A stretch of DNA of 64,000 nt from the NCBI GenBank assembly GCA_016787575.1, contig JAEUUO010000020.1, forward strand, positions 62,001 to 126,000. The letters run 5' to 3'. The notes below the pieces were generated by a model. It did not search any database. It was not told the origin of the DNA and was given only the letters and a program-made list of their open reading frames with translations. Of this stretch, positions 27,236-34,998 are shown one piece after another; position 1 is the first letter of the stretch; each line of letters starts with the position of its first letter. Source of the stretch: Saprospiraceae bacterium (lineage in GTDB: Bacteria > Bacteroidota > Bacteroidia > Chitinophagales > Saprospiraceae). The position numbers and the translations under genes were made by a program.

Positions 27236-28777
27236 ATGAATGCACGATTTCTTTGGATAGCACTTTGTTTGATGATATCATTGAGAAGTGAAGCGCAAAA
27301 TCTTATTTTAAAAGGTAGACTAAAGTGCATTTTGCAAAAACCAAATACAACCAAAGGAGCAGAAAATGTTGTCATTGTCCCAAATTTCATTCCCCCAAAA
27401 TCCACCATTACCGCATCAGCACCATCAGGATATTTTGAAATCAATACAGACCTACCTTTTACAAAATTAGAGGATAAAACAGTTACATTATATGCGATTT
27501 CAAAATGTAAAGATTGTAATTTATTAGCCCGTAGAATTTTTATTACGGAAGACAATGATCGTCAGTTTAAAGAAGATCAATACGCTTATTGTACGATCAA
27601 GGATTGGGTACTTGATGCCAGTTGTCAAAGTGCGGAGTTTAAAGCGCTTAAAGCAGACAGTGTTTTGCGTGCAGTGGTGAAGCAAGAAATGGAAGATCTG
27701 GACAAGGTATCAAAAGCAAGCGCATTGGTTGGGACCCCTTCTTTTCTAAATTTTATTAGCAGCCTGGTCTCTATAGGCAGTCCCGCATTACCAGTTGGAT
27801 TTTACGGAGCCAATAGTATTGTTAGGGACAATAGTTCAACAGGTCAGTTTTTATTGGCATCTTCATTGTATCATTCTGCAAATACCGGATTTAATTTTTG
27901 TCCATATCGGGAATTGGGTGAAGCGGTTTTTTGGAATCCGGCTGCTATTCAACAAACTAAAACAAGCGGATTGTTGAGTCTGTTCGTTAATTTTAAAAAC
28001 AATTATAAAGCATCTATTTATTATAGACTTACTAAAAAGTTTAGCATGGGTATGGGGTTCATGTATACAAAACAAGATGCTTTTCGAACTGTATTGTATC
28101 GATTTGACAACGATCCGTTAGATTTTACAGTAAATGATTTTATATTTAATTTGAAGGAAAGTGCTTTAAACATTAGTCCTTCCTGGAAATTGAATGATAA
28201 TATATCTATTGGCTGTAGTATTAAATCCGTTTGGCAAAAATTTAATAATCCAAGTCAACTCTTTGTCGAACAAATTGACACTATTAAAACAAGAAATTTT
28301 TCAAATCAAACAGTAAAAGTGCAAAATTTTGATGCAGACCTTTCTGTATATTATAAAATCAATAGGCAGTTGAGCTTTGGAGTAAATCTGATGAATTTGA
28401 CAGGAAGTCAGTTATATGGAGATGCATTTATTTCAAATCAAAAGGATAAACCAATACAAAATCAACGTGCATATGGTTTGGGCATTTTATATAAGCTAAA
28501 ACGAGTTCATGTGGGATCTGATATGGTATTAAATGAAGATGGTTTATACGATGCCAGCATTGGTATTAATTATGTTCCATTTAACAATACCATCCTTGCT
28601 GCCGGATTTTCTTTTAAACAAGCAGCTTATACCTTTTCTTTTAAAATGAAACATTTTCACATCGCTTATATCAATGACAATAATTTTTTAGCAAAAGATG
28701 TTCGTAAATCCAAAATAGGACTTTTTAATGGAAATTTATTTACAGGTTTTAGTTTGAATTTTGGTGGTACTAAGTAA
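27236..28777 (+). CDS. PorP/SprF-like outer-membrane barrel protein
   Basis: This 513-residue protein has a signal peptide ending SEAQ, about 150 residues of periplasmic or plug sequence, and then a barrel of amphipathic strands from about residue 230 (YKASIYYRLTKKFSMGMGFMY; QLSFGVNLMNLTGSQLYGD; RAYGLGILYKLKRVHVGSD). Phrases such as FWNPAAIQ and the closing FSLNFGG fit PorP/SprF- or PorV-type proteins of the T9SS world. Translation is likely coupled to the TIR gene. Its role as outer-membrane partner of the TIR protein is inference from gene order. Confidence 0.7.
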   Translation: MNARFLWIALCLMISLRSEAQNLILKGRLKCILQKPNTTKGAENVVIVPNFIPPKSTITASAPSGYFEINTDLPFTKLEDKTVTLYAISKCKDCNLLARRIFITEDNDRQFKEDQYAYCTIKDWVLDASCQSAEFKALKADSVLRAVVKQEMEDLDKVSKASALVGTPSFLNFISSLVSIGSPALPVGFYGANSIVRDNSSTGQFLLASSLYHSANTGFNFCPYRELGEAVFWNPAAIQQTKTSGLLSLFVNFKNNYKASIYYRLTKKFSMGMGFMYTKQDAFRTVLYRFDNDPLDFTVNDFIFNLKESALNISPSWKLNDNISIGCSIKSVWQKFNNPSQLFVEQIDTIKTRNFSNQTVKVQNFDADLSVYYKINRQLSFGVNLMNLTGSQLYGDAFISNQKDKPIQNQRAYGLGILYKLKRVHVGSDMVLNEDGLYDASIGINYVPFNNTILAAGFSFKQAAYTFSFKMKHFHIAYINDNNFLAKDVRKSKIGLFNGNLFTGFSLNFGGTK

Positions 28778-28888
28778 ATCAGATTGGGTATAAGGAGAAA
28801 ATGAATTAAATTTTTATATTGGTTCCCTAGAATATTAAATATATTTGAGAAATCGCCTTATGATATTTTGAAAAAAATGTAATTAATT

Positions 28889-29359
28889 ATGAATATTAGC
28901 AAACAAATTGCAAAACATTTCAGGGAAGTTTATTTTGGTGGGAACTGGACCTGCGTAAATTTAAAAGATCAATTGCAAGATGTTAACTGGCAGGAGGCAG
29001 TCACTCAGGTTTATTCATTGAATACTATAGCAACACTTACCAATCATATCCATTATTATGTAAAAGCCGTATTGAAAGTTTTGCAAGGAGAAGCTTTGAA
29101 CGCTAAGGATATTGATAGTTTTGAACATCCGACAATTCAAGCACAAATGGATTGGGATGAGTTTTTGACGAATGCCTGGTCAGATGCAGAGCAATTTGCA
29201 GCATTGATAGAAAAATTACCGGACGAAACTTTAGGAGAATTATTTACCGATCCAAAATATGGAATTTATTTTAGAAATCTTATAGGAATTATTGAGCATA
29301 CTCATTATCACCTGGGACAAATTGCAATAATTAAAAAAATTGTGAGGCAATCTCGTTAA
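28889..29359 (+). CDS. DinB-family protein
   Basis: This 156-residue four-helix-bundle protein is of the DinB/YfiT type. The three metal ligands are in place: His53 in the first helix (TLTNHIHYYVKAV), and His137 and His141 in EHTHYHLGQIAIIKK near the C-terminus. Members include thiol-transferases using bacillithiol or mycothiol, and many unknowns. It is a single cytoplasmic gene. Confidence 0.85.
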   Translation: MNISKQIAKHFREVYFGGNWTCVNLKDQLQDVNWQEAVTQVYSLNTIATLTNHIHYYVKAVLKVLQGEALNAKDIDSFEHPTIQAQMDWDEFLTNAWSDAEQFAALIEKLPDETLGELFTDPKYGIYFRNLIGIIEHTHYHLGQIAIIKKIVRQSR

Positions 29360-29548
29360 CGCTTTTAAAGATGGTAAAATGCCAATCAGCATAGAGCATA
29401 CTTTAGTTCTAATAGAACAACCTGAAAATAAAGATTCAAAAACGAATTCAATAAAACTTACCTATATCGATTCTTCATTATAAATGATCGGATGAAATCA
29501 CAAGAATCAATCTGAGGTCTAAAAATAGTTTCTATTTTTGCTATTGGT

Positions 29549-30070
29549 ATGAAAGTAATACAATCATTTGAAACAGAGCGACTCATGCTTAAAGCTGTTG
29601 ATAAGGAAGATGGATCATTTATATTAGAACTTTTCAATACACCGCAATGGATTGCCAATATTGGTGACCGAAATGTCCGAAACATAGAACAGGCAGAAAC
29701 ATACATTGAAGAAAAAATGCGCCCCCAGATCGAACGTTTGGGGTTTGGTAATTACATCATGATCCGGAAATTGGATGGTCGCAAAATTGGAACGTGTGGA
29801 TTGTATGACCGGGAAGGCTTGGATGGAATTGATATTGGATATGCATTGCTACCTCAGTTTGAAAAGCAAAATTATGCATTTGAAGGGGCATCAAAGATGC
29901 TGGATCTTGCAAAGCATTATTTTAACTTAACGGAGATTGTTGCAATCACAACTCCGGAAAATATACCATCGCAAAAGATTTTGGAAAAACTTGGTTTAAA
30001 ATTTGTCAAGACCATTAAACTGCCAAGTGATGATAAGGAATTAAATTTTTATAAATTGAGTTTGAGATAA
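29549..30070 (+). CDS. GNAT N-acetyltransferase, RimJ/RimL type
   Basis: This 173-residue acetyltransferase begins with TERLMLKAVDKEDGSFI, followed by the acceptor-side strands KIGTCGLYDREGLDGIDIGYALLPQFEKQNYA and the acetyl-CoA-binding helix. The closing motif TTPENIPSQKILEKLGLKF is typical of RimJ/RimL enzymes that acetylate protein or small-molecule amines. The substrate is unknown. It is a single gene. Confidence 0.88.
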   Translation: MKVIQSFETERLMLKAVDKEDGSFILELFNTPQWIANIGDRNVRNIEQAETYIEEKMRPQIERLGFGNYIMIRKLDGRKIGTCGLYDREGLDGIDIGYALLPQFEKQNYAFEGASKMLDLAKHYFNLTEIVAITTPENIPSQKILEKLGLKFVKTIKLPSDDKELNFYKLSLR

Positions 30071-30261
30071 ATTATTGAATCAATTTATATTAGAATTCTA
30101 ATAAGTCCTTGCAGTTATTTTAATTAAGCTGAGTCAATAGTTTTGGAATTATTTAAAAATTCAAAATTATTTATTCTTATCTTGTACCCGAAAACACTAT
30201 GAATTCAAGTTTTTATACTTGATAAAATATCTATTTATGGAACACCTAAAATTATTGTACT

Positions 30262-31818
30262 ATGTTAGTCAAATTATTTTCCGCGGCCGGACATGGCGTG
30301 GATGCTTCTACCATTGTTGTAGAGGTGAATGCCGGAGGGAATGTCATCACCGGTAAGATCAGTTATTGGATGGTTGGGCTTCCTGACAATGCCATTAAAG
30401 AAGGATACCAACGGATTCAGTCGGCAATTAAAAATATCGGATATCAATTCCCGCGTGTCAAGCTGGTAATCAATTTTGCACCGGCCGATATTCGTAAAGA
30501 AGGTTCGTATTACGATTTGCCAATTGCATTGGGAATTTTGGCGGCAACCCGACAAATTTCAGAAGAACGTTTCAAGGATTATTTGATAATGGGGGAATTG
30601 AGTCTGGATGGAAGCTTGCGGCCTTTTAAAGGCGTTTTGCCAATTGCCCTGTTAGCAAGAAAAGAGAACTACAAAGGAATCATCGTGCCAAAAATTAATG
30701 CACGAGAAGCCGCTATTGTGGATGGATTGGAAATAATCCCGGTTGAAAATTTGTTTGAAGCGGCTGCTTTTATGGACAATCGCCTTGTAATTGAACCAAT
30801 ATTTGCAGATTCAACACAAGAATTTTATCAACAACAAGCAAATTATGTACATGATTTTGCAGATGTAAAAGGTCAGGAAAATATAAAACGGGCCTTGGAA
30901 ATTGCAGCGGCAGGAGGTCACAATGTGATTTTAATCGGTCCTCCAGGTGCAGGAAAAACCATGTTGGCTCAACGGTTGCCAACCATCCTTCCACCCTTGG
31001 GAATCAACGAAGCCTTGGAGACCACGAAAATTCATTCCGTTGCTGGAATCCTGGCTGCAGATTCTGGTTTGGTTACCAGTCGACCCTTTCGTTCGCCCCA
31101 TCACACTATCAGTGATATTGCACTGGTTGGAGGTGGCTCTAATCCAATGCCGGGAGAAATTTCATTGGCTCATAACGGGGTGTTGTTTTTGGACGAACTG
31201 CCTGAGTTTAAACGTGCAGTTTTAGAGGTTTTGAGACAGCCATTGGAGGAACGAAAAGTAACAATCTCAAGGGCAAAAATTTCAATTGAGTATCCTTCCA
31301 GTTTCATGTTGATCGCAAGCATGAATCCATGTCCTTGTGGCTATTTCAATCATCCTGAAAAAGAATGCGTTTGTGCTCCGGGTGCTGTAAAAAAATATTT
31401 GAGTAGAATCAGCGGTCCATTGCTCGATCGAATCGATTTGCACGTAGAGGTAACGCCGGTATCTTCGGAAGAATTAATGGAATACAAACGGAGTTCTGAA
31501 AATTCCTCGTGTATTAGAGATCGGGTGATGTCAGCCAGATTGCGTCAGGAAAAACGCTACCATGAAAATCAAAATATTTATTGCAATGCACAAATCCCAT
31601 CGAGCATGGCACGAGAAATTTGTGCAATCAATACAAACGGAATGACATTATTGAAAACTGCAATGGCTAAATTGCAATTGTCCGCCCGGGCTTATGATCG
31701 CATTTTAAAAGTGTCACGAACCATTGCGGATTTATCTGATAGCGATGATATAAAAATCGAACACCTTGCAGAAGCCATCCATTTCAGAAGTTTGGATCGG
31801 GAAGGATGGGCGGGATGA
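30262..31818 (+). CDS. comM: YifB/ComM-family Mg-chelatase-like AAA+ ATPase
   Basis: This 518-residue protein has an N-terminal Lon-protease-like/ChlI domain (residues 1-170), an AAA+ domain with Walker A GPPGAGKT at 226-233 and Walker B GVLFLDELPEF near 312-322, and a C-terminal lid domain. The Cys-rich segment MNPCPCGYFNHPEKECVC typical of YifB is present. ComM is a hexameric helicase that drives branch migration during natural transformation. No other competence gene lies next to it, apart from the TfoX-domain gene far upstream. Confidence 0.92.
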   Translation: MLVKLFSAAGHGVDASTIVVEVNAGGNVITGKISYWMVGLPDNAIKEGYQRIQSAIKNIGYQFPRVKLVINFAPADIRKEGSYYDLPIALGILAATRQISEERFKDYLIMGELSLDGSLRPFKGVLPIALLARKENYKGIIVPKINAREAAIVDGLEIIPVENLFEAAAFMDNRLVIEPIFADSTQEFYQQQANYVHDFADVKGQENIKRALEIAAAGGHNVILIGPPGAGKTMLAQRLPTILPPLGINEALETTKIHSVAGILAADSGLVTSRPFRSPHHTISDIALVGGGSNPMPGEISLAHNGVLFLDELPEFKRAVLEVLRQPLEERKVTISRAKISIEYPSSFMLIASMNPCPCGYFNHPEKECVCAPGAVKKYLSRISGPLLDRIDLHVEVTPVSSEELMEYKRSSENSSCIRDRVMSARLRQEKRYHENQNIYCNAQIPSSMAREICAINTNGMTLLKTAMAKLQLSARAYDRILKVSRTIADLSDSDDIKIEHLAEAIHFRSLDREGWAG

Positions 31819-31829
31819 TGTCAATTACG

Positions 31830-32317
31830 AATTAAAAATTAAGAATTAAGAATGGGAATTTATTAATAAGTAACATTAATTTCTATTTACCAATTAAACA
31901 GTGAAATATTTATTTTGAAAGGCAGTAATATTATTCAAGAAAAATCATTTGAATTGGCAATTAAAACCATAGAATTGGTTGGATATTTACAGAATGTAAA
32001 AAAGGAATATGTAATTTCAAATCAATTGTTAAGGGCTGCCTGTTCTGTCGGGGCTAATGTGGAAGAGGCTATTGGCGGACAATCTGATAAAGATTTCATT
32101 GCAAAAATTTCTATTGCTTATAAAGAGGCCAGAGAAGCAAACTATTGGATTAGATTATTGGAAGCTTCGAATATTTTAAAGAATAATGATACAAATATCC
32201 TTTTATTAAAATCTACTGAGTGTTGTAAAATTTTAGCTAGTATTTTGGTAACTTTAAAATCTCGAAAATAACGGGTCAAAAAATATTCTTAATTTTTAAT
32301 TCTTAATTTTTAATTCT
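31830..32317. repeat. Inverted AATTAAGAATTAAAAATTAAG repeats flanking the four-helix-bundle gene
   Basis: The left arm lies at 31830-31853 and the right arm at 32285-32317. They are reverse complements in type and bracket exactly one gene (31915-32271). The same repeat pair, without a gene, lies at 4301-4431. The arrangement looks like a small non-autonomous mobile cassette. The right arm sits immediately before the cysS promoter. Confidence 0.65.
31915..32271 (+). CDS. Four-helix-bundle protein (S23/IVP family)
   Basis: This 118-residue all-helical protein belongs to the four-helix-bundle family first noted as an open reading frame inside 23S rRNA intervening sequences. Signature segments are QLLRAACSVGANVEEAIGGQSDKDFIAKISIAYKEAREANYWIRLL and ILASILVTLKSRK. 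It starts with TTG: there is no in-frame ATG in the gene and the frame is closed upstream. Relatives include the Avd accessory protein of diversity-generating retroelements, but no reverse transcriptase or variable repeat is near. The flanking inverted repeats suggest that it moves as a cassette. Confidence 0.85.
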   Translation: MKGSNIIQEKSFELAIKTIELVGYLQNVKKEYVISNQLLRAACSVGANVEEAIGGQSDKDFIAKISIAYKEAREANYWIRLLEASNILKNNDTNILLLKSTECCKILASILVTLKSRK

Positions 32318-32326
32318 CTTTTCTAT

Positions 32327-32334
32327 TATCTTTG
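32327..32334 (+). promoter_or_regulatory. Candidate -7 promoter element giving a nearly leaderless cysS mRNA
   Basis: TATCTTTG, a full TAnnTTTG match, ends only 6 bases before the cysS ATG at 32341. If used, the mRNA would start at or within a few bases of the start codon. It also argues against a TTG start at 32332, which lies inside the box. Confidence 0.45.
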
Positions 32335-32340
32335 CCGGCT

Positions 32341-33825
32341 ATGAATTTATTTGTTTTTAATAGTTTATCCGGAGAAAAGGAGCTTTTTAAACCGATTGTA
32401 GAAGGCCGAGTGGGAATGTATGTTTGCGGTCCAACAGTTTATTATGATGCACATCTTGGAAATTGTAGAACCTTTATTTCGTTTGATGTTATTTATCGTT
32501 ATTTAATGCATCTTGGATACAAAGTTCGTTATATAAGAAATATTACAGATGTAGGTCATTTGTTGGATGATGGGGAAGATCGTATGATGAAAGGTGCCCG
32601 ATTAGAGCAGTTGCAACCCATGGAAGTTGCACAAAAGTATAGCAATGGCTTTCATGATATGATGCGTTTGTTTAATGCATTGCCTCCTTCAATCGAGCCT
32701 CGGGCTACAGGACACATTATCGAACAAATTGAAATGGTGGCTGATATTTTAAAAAGAGGCTATGCTTATGAAAAAAATGGCTCGGTTTATTTTGATACTT
32801 TAAAATTTATCAAGGACGGAAATCCATATGGAAAATTGTCTGGAAGAATCGTGGAGGATTTACTTTCAGAATCAAGGGATGATTTGAAAAATCAGGATGA
32901 AAAAAACCATCCTTCTGATTTTGCATTGTGGATTAGAGCAAGTGATGAACATATAATGCGATGGAATTCTCCCTGGAGTGTTGGATTCCCGGGATGGCAT
33001 TTGGAATGTTCAGCCATGAGTACAAAATATTTGGGAGAGCGATTTGACATTCATGGAGGAGGAAATGATTTAAAATTTCCACATCATGAAAATGAAATTG
33101 CTCAAAATATGGGTGCATGTGGAACTGCTCCTGCTAATTATTGGTTTCATACCAATATGCTATTACTCAATAGCAAGAAAATGTCAAAAAGTGATGGGAA
33201 TACGATTTCTCCAACTGAATTGATAACGGGAAATAGTGTGCATACCTCAAAAGCATATTCTCCCATGGTTTGGAGATTTTTTACACTGCAAGCTCATTAC
33301 CGTTCAACATTAGATATAACCGATGATTCCTTGCAAGCAGCGGAAAAAGCATACCGCAGACTTATGGAAAGTATGCGTATTCTTAAAAACATGCAGCTTG
33401 ATTTTGCCAAGGAATCAGCGGCAAAGGATGAAACCATCAGTTCCCTGATTGCACAAATGTATCAGGACATGAATGATGATTTTAATGTTCCTAAAACCTT
33501 GGCATCGGTGTTTGAATTGTGTACCATAATAAATTCAGTAAAGGATGGTCATATTTCAGCTCAGTCCATTTCTGAATTAAAGTGGAAAGAATTAATAACA
33601 CATCTTGAACAATTTGTTTTTGACATATTCGGTTTAAAAGATGAAAACGACAACAACGATTCCAACACCATTGATCAACTCATGAAATTGGTCATCGAAT
33701 TGCGTAAGACAGCTCGTGAAAATAAAGATTGGTCTAGTTCAGATAAAATCCGGGATGTACTTAAGGAGGCCGGCATCCAGTTGAAAGACGGAAAAGATGG
33801 AACGGAATGGATGCATGTGAATTAA
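32341..33825 (+). CDS. cysS: Cysteinyl-tRNA synthetase
   Basis: This class I synthetase has 494 residues from this ATG. The zinc-site Cys in YVCGPTVYYDAHLGNCR is followed by the HIGH-equivalent HLGN. Further zinc ligands lie in WHLECSAMS and HHENEIAQ, and KMSKSDGN is the second ATP signature. The C-terminal anticodon-binding part is complete (KDWSSSDKIRDVLKEAGI). Upstream is the repeat-flanked four-helix-bundle cassette, which may have inserted next to the promoter. Confidence 0.95.
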   Translation: MNLFVFNSLSGEKELFKPIVEGRVGMYVCGPTVYYDAHLGNCRTFISFDVIYRYLMHLGYKVRYIRNITDVGHLLDDGEDRMMKGARLEQLQPMEVAQKYSNGFHDMMRLFNALPPSIEPRATGHIIEQIEMVADILKRGYAYEKNGSVYFDTLKFIKDGNPYGKLSGRIVEDLLSESRDDLKNQDEKNHPSDFALWIRASDEHIMRWNSPWSVGFPGWHLECSAMSTKYLGERFDIHGGGNDLKFPHHENEIAQNMGACGTAPANYWFHTNMLLLNSKKMSKSDGNTISPTELITGNSVHTSKAYSPMVWRFFTLQAHYRSTLDITDDSLQAAEKAYRRLMESMRILKNMQLDFAKESAAKDETISSLIAQMYQDMNDDFNVPKTLASVFELCTIINSVKDGHISAQSISELKWKELITHLEQFVFDIFGLKDENDNNDSNTIDQLMKLVIELRKTARENKDWSSSDKIRDVLKEAGIQLKDGKDGTEWMHVN

Positions 33826-33926
33826 TTACGAATTTTCAATTATGGATTTCGAATTAATATATTGAATTATAATATGCAATTGAAAGGTTTAAGTACTTGC
33901 TAGAAATTTACAAATAATAATTGCGA

Positions 33927-34907
33927 ATGAAAAATTTTAAGGTTAAACTTGCTCTTATCATATTGGTTGCGTTAAATGGTTGTAAGTCTGATAATAAATC
34001 AAAGACAGTTGCAGATGCACAGCTTGAAATTAACTTTCCTTCATTTAATAAAGACAGTGCATTCCAATATGTAAGACAACAGATAATGTTTGGTCCCAGA
34101 ATTCCGAATACGCCTGCACATCAGAAATGTGCTGATTGGTTTATTGAAAAATTTAAATCCTTTGGTATAGAAGTGATTGATCAAAAGTTTCAGGTTAAAG
34201 CTTTTGATGGTACTTTATTGAATGGACGTAACATTATAGCTCAAATCAATCCGGACATTAAACGCAGATTGGTATTTGCGGCCCATTGGGATACCAGGCC
34301 TTGGGCTGATTCAGATCCTGATCCGGCAAATCACAAAAAATCATTTGACAGTGCCGACGATGGCCCAAGTGGGGTTGCCGTTTTATTAGAATTAGCACGA
34401 GCAATTAAAACTCAAAGCATTAAGGGCTTGGGAATTGATTTTATTTTATTTGACCTTGAAGATTATGGACAAGAATCAAACAATGAATCCTGGGGATTGG
34501 GTTCTCAATATTGGTCCCGAAATCCGCATGTATCCGGATATCGAGCACAGTATGGAGTTCTCCTGGATATGGTCGGCGGAGCAAATCCCGGTTTTTATGT
34601 TGAAGATTATTCTATGTATTTTGCAAAGGAAGTTGTTGAAAAAGTTTGGAATCTTGCAGCTTCAGAAGGTTATGGGGGTTCATTTCCAAAAACTTCAGGT
34701 GGTGGTGTAATGGATGATCATTATTTTGTAAATGAAATTGCAAAAATTAAAATGATAGACATTATCAATCGTCCCGACGGGAAAAGATTTCCATATTATC
34801 ATCATACTTTAAAAGACAATCTAAACGTCATCGATCCATATACCTTACAAATGGTGGGTAAACTACTCATTCACTTAATTTATCGTGAGGAAGCTGGTAC
34901 GATTTAA
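33927..34907 (+). CDS. M28-family zinc peptidase or glutaminyl-cyclase-like lipoprotein
   Basis: This 326-residue protein starts with a lipoprotein signal whose lipobox region is VALNGC (Cys about residue 19). The M28/QC fold is evident: AAHWDTRPWADSDPD with the first metal His and Asp, SADDGPSGVAVLLELARA with the bridging Asp, FDLEDYGQE with the acidic pair, a later Asp in GVLLDMVGGA, and the final His in YYHHTLKDNLNVID. Bacteroidota proteins of this type include glutaminyl-peptide cyclotransferases, which modify N-terminal Gln of exported proteins, as well as aminopeptidases. The two cannot be separated by eye. It is probably periplasmic and lipid-anchored. Confidence 0.82.
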   Translation: MKNFKVKLALIILVALNGCKSDNKSKTVADAQLEINFPSFNKDSAFQYVRQQIMFGPRIPNTPAHQKCADWFIEKFKSFGIEVIDQKFQVKAFDGTLLNGRNIIAQINPDIKRRLVFAAHWDTRPWADSDPDPANHKKSFDSADDGPSGVAVLLELARAIKTQSIKGLGIDFILFDLEDYGQESNNESWGLGSQYWSRNPHVSGYRAQYGVLLDMVGGANPGFYVEDYSMYFAKEVVEKVWNLAASEGYGGSFPKTSGGGVMDDHYFVNEIAKIKMIDIINRPDGKRFPYYHHTLKDNLNVIDPYTLQMVGKLLIHLIYREEAGTI

Positions 34908-34986
34908 ATAAAATCCTCATATGATCTATCCAAGGAGCTGATTTTAACACTAATTAAAATCATCTTAAGTTCTTTAAAGGAAAGTC

Positions 34987-34994
34987 TATATTTG
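34987..34994 (+). promoter_or_regulatory. Candidate -7 promoter element just before the CHU_C gene
   Basis: TATATTTG matches TAnnTTTG and ends 4 bases before the ATG at 34999, predicting a leaderless or nearly leaderless transcript, as proposed for cysS. Confidence 0.4.
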
Positions 34995-34998
34995 TCAT

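Noticed and set aside
27169..27555. 128-codon frame antisense to the start of the barrel gene
   Set aside because: The sense strand has a signal peptide and barrel, and the antisense frame crosses the boundary between two good genes.
31915..32271. Avd component of a diversity-generating retroelement
   Set aside because: The fold family is shared with Avd, but no reverse transcriptase, template repeat or variable repeat is visible nearby.
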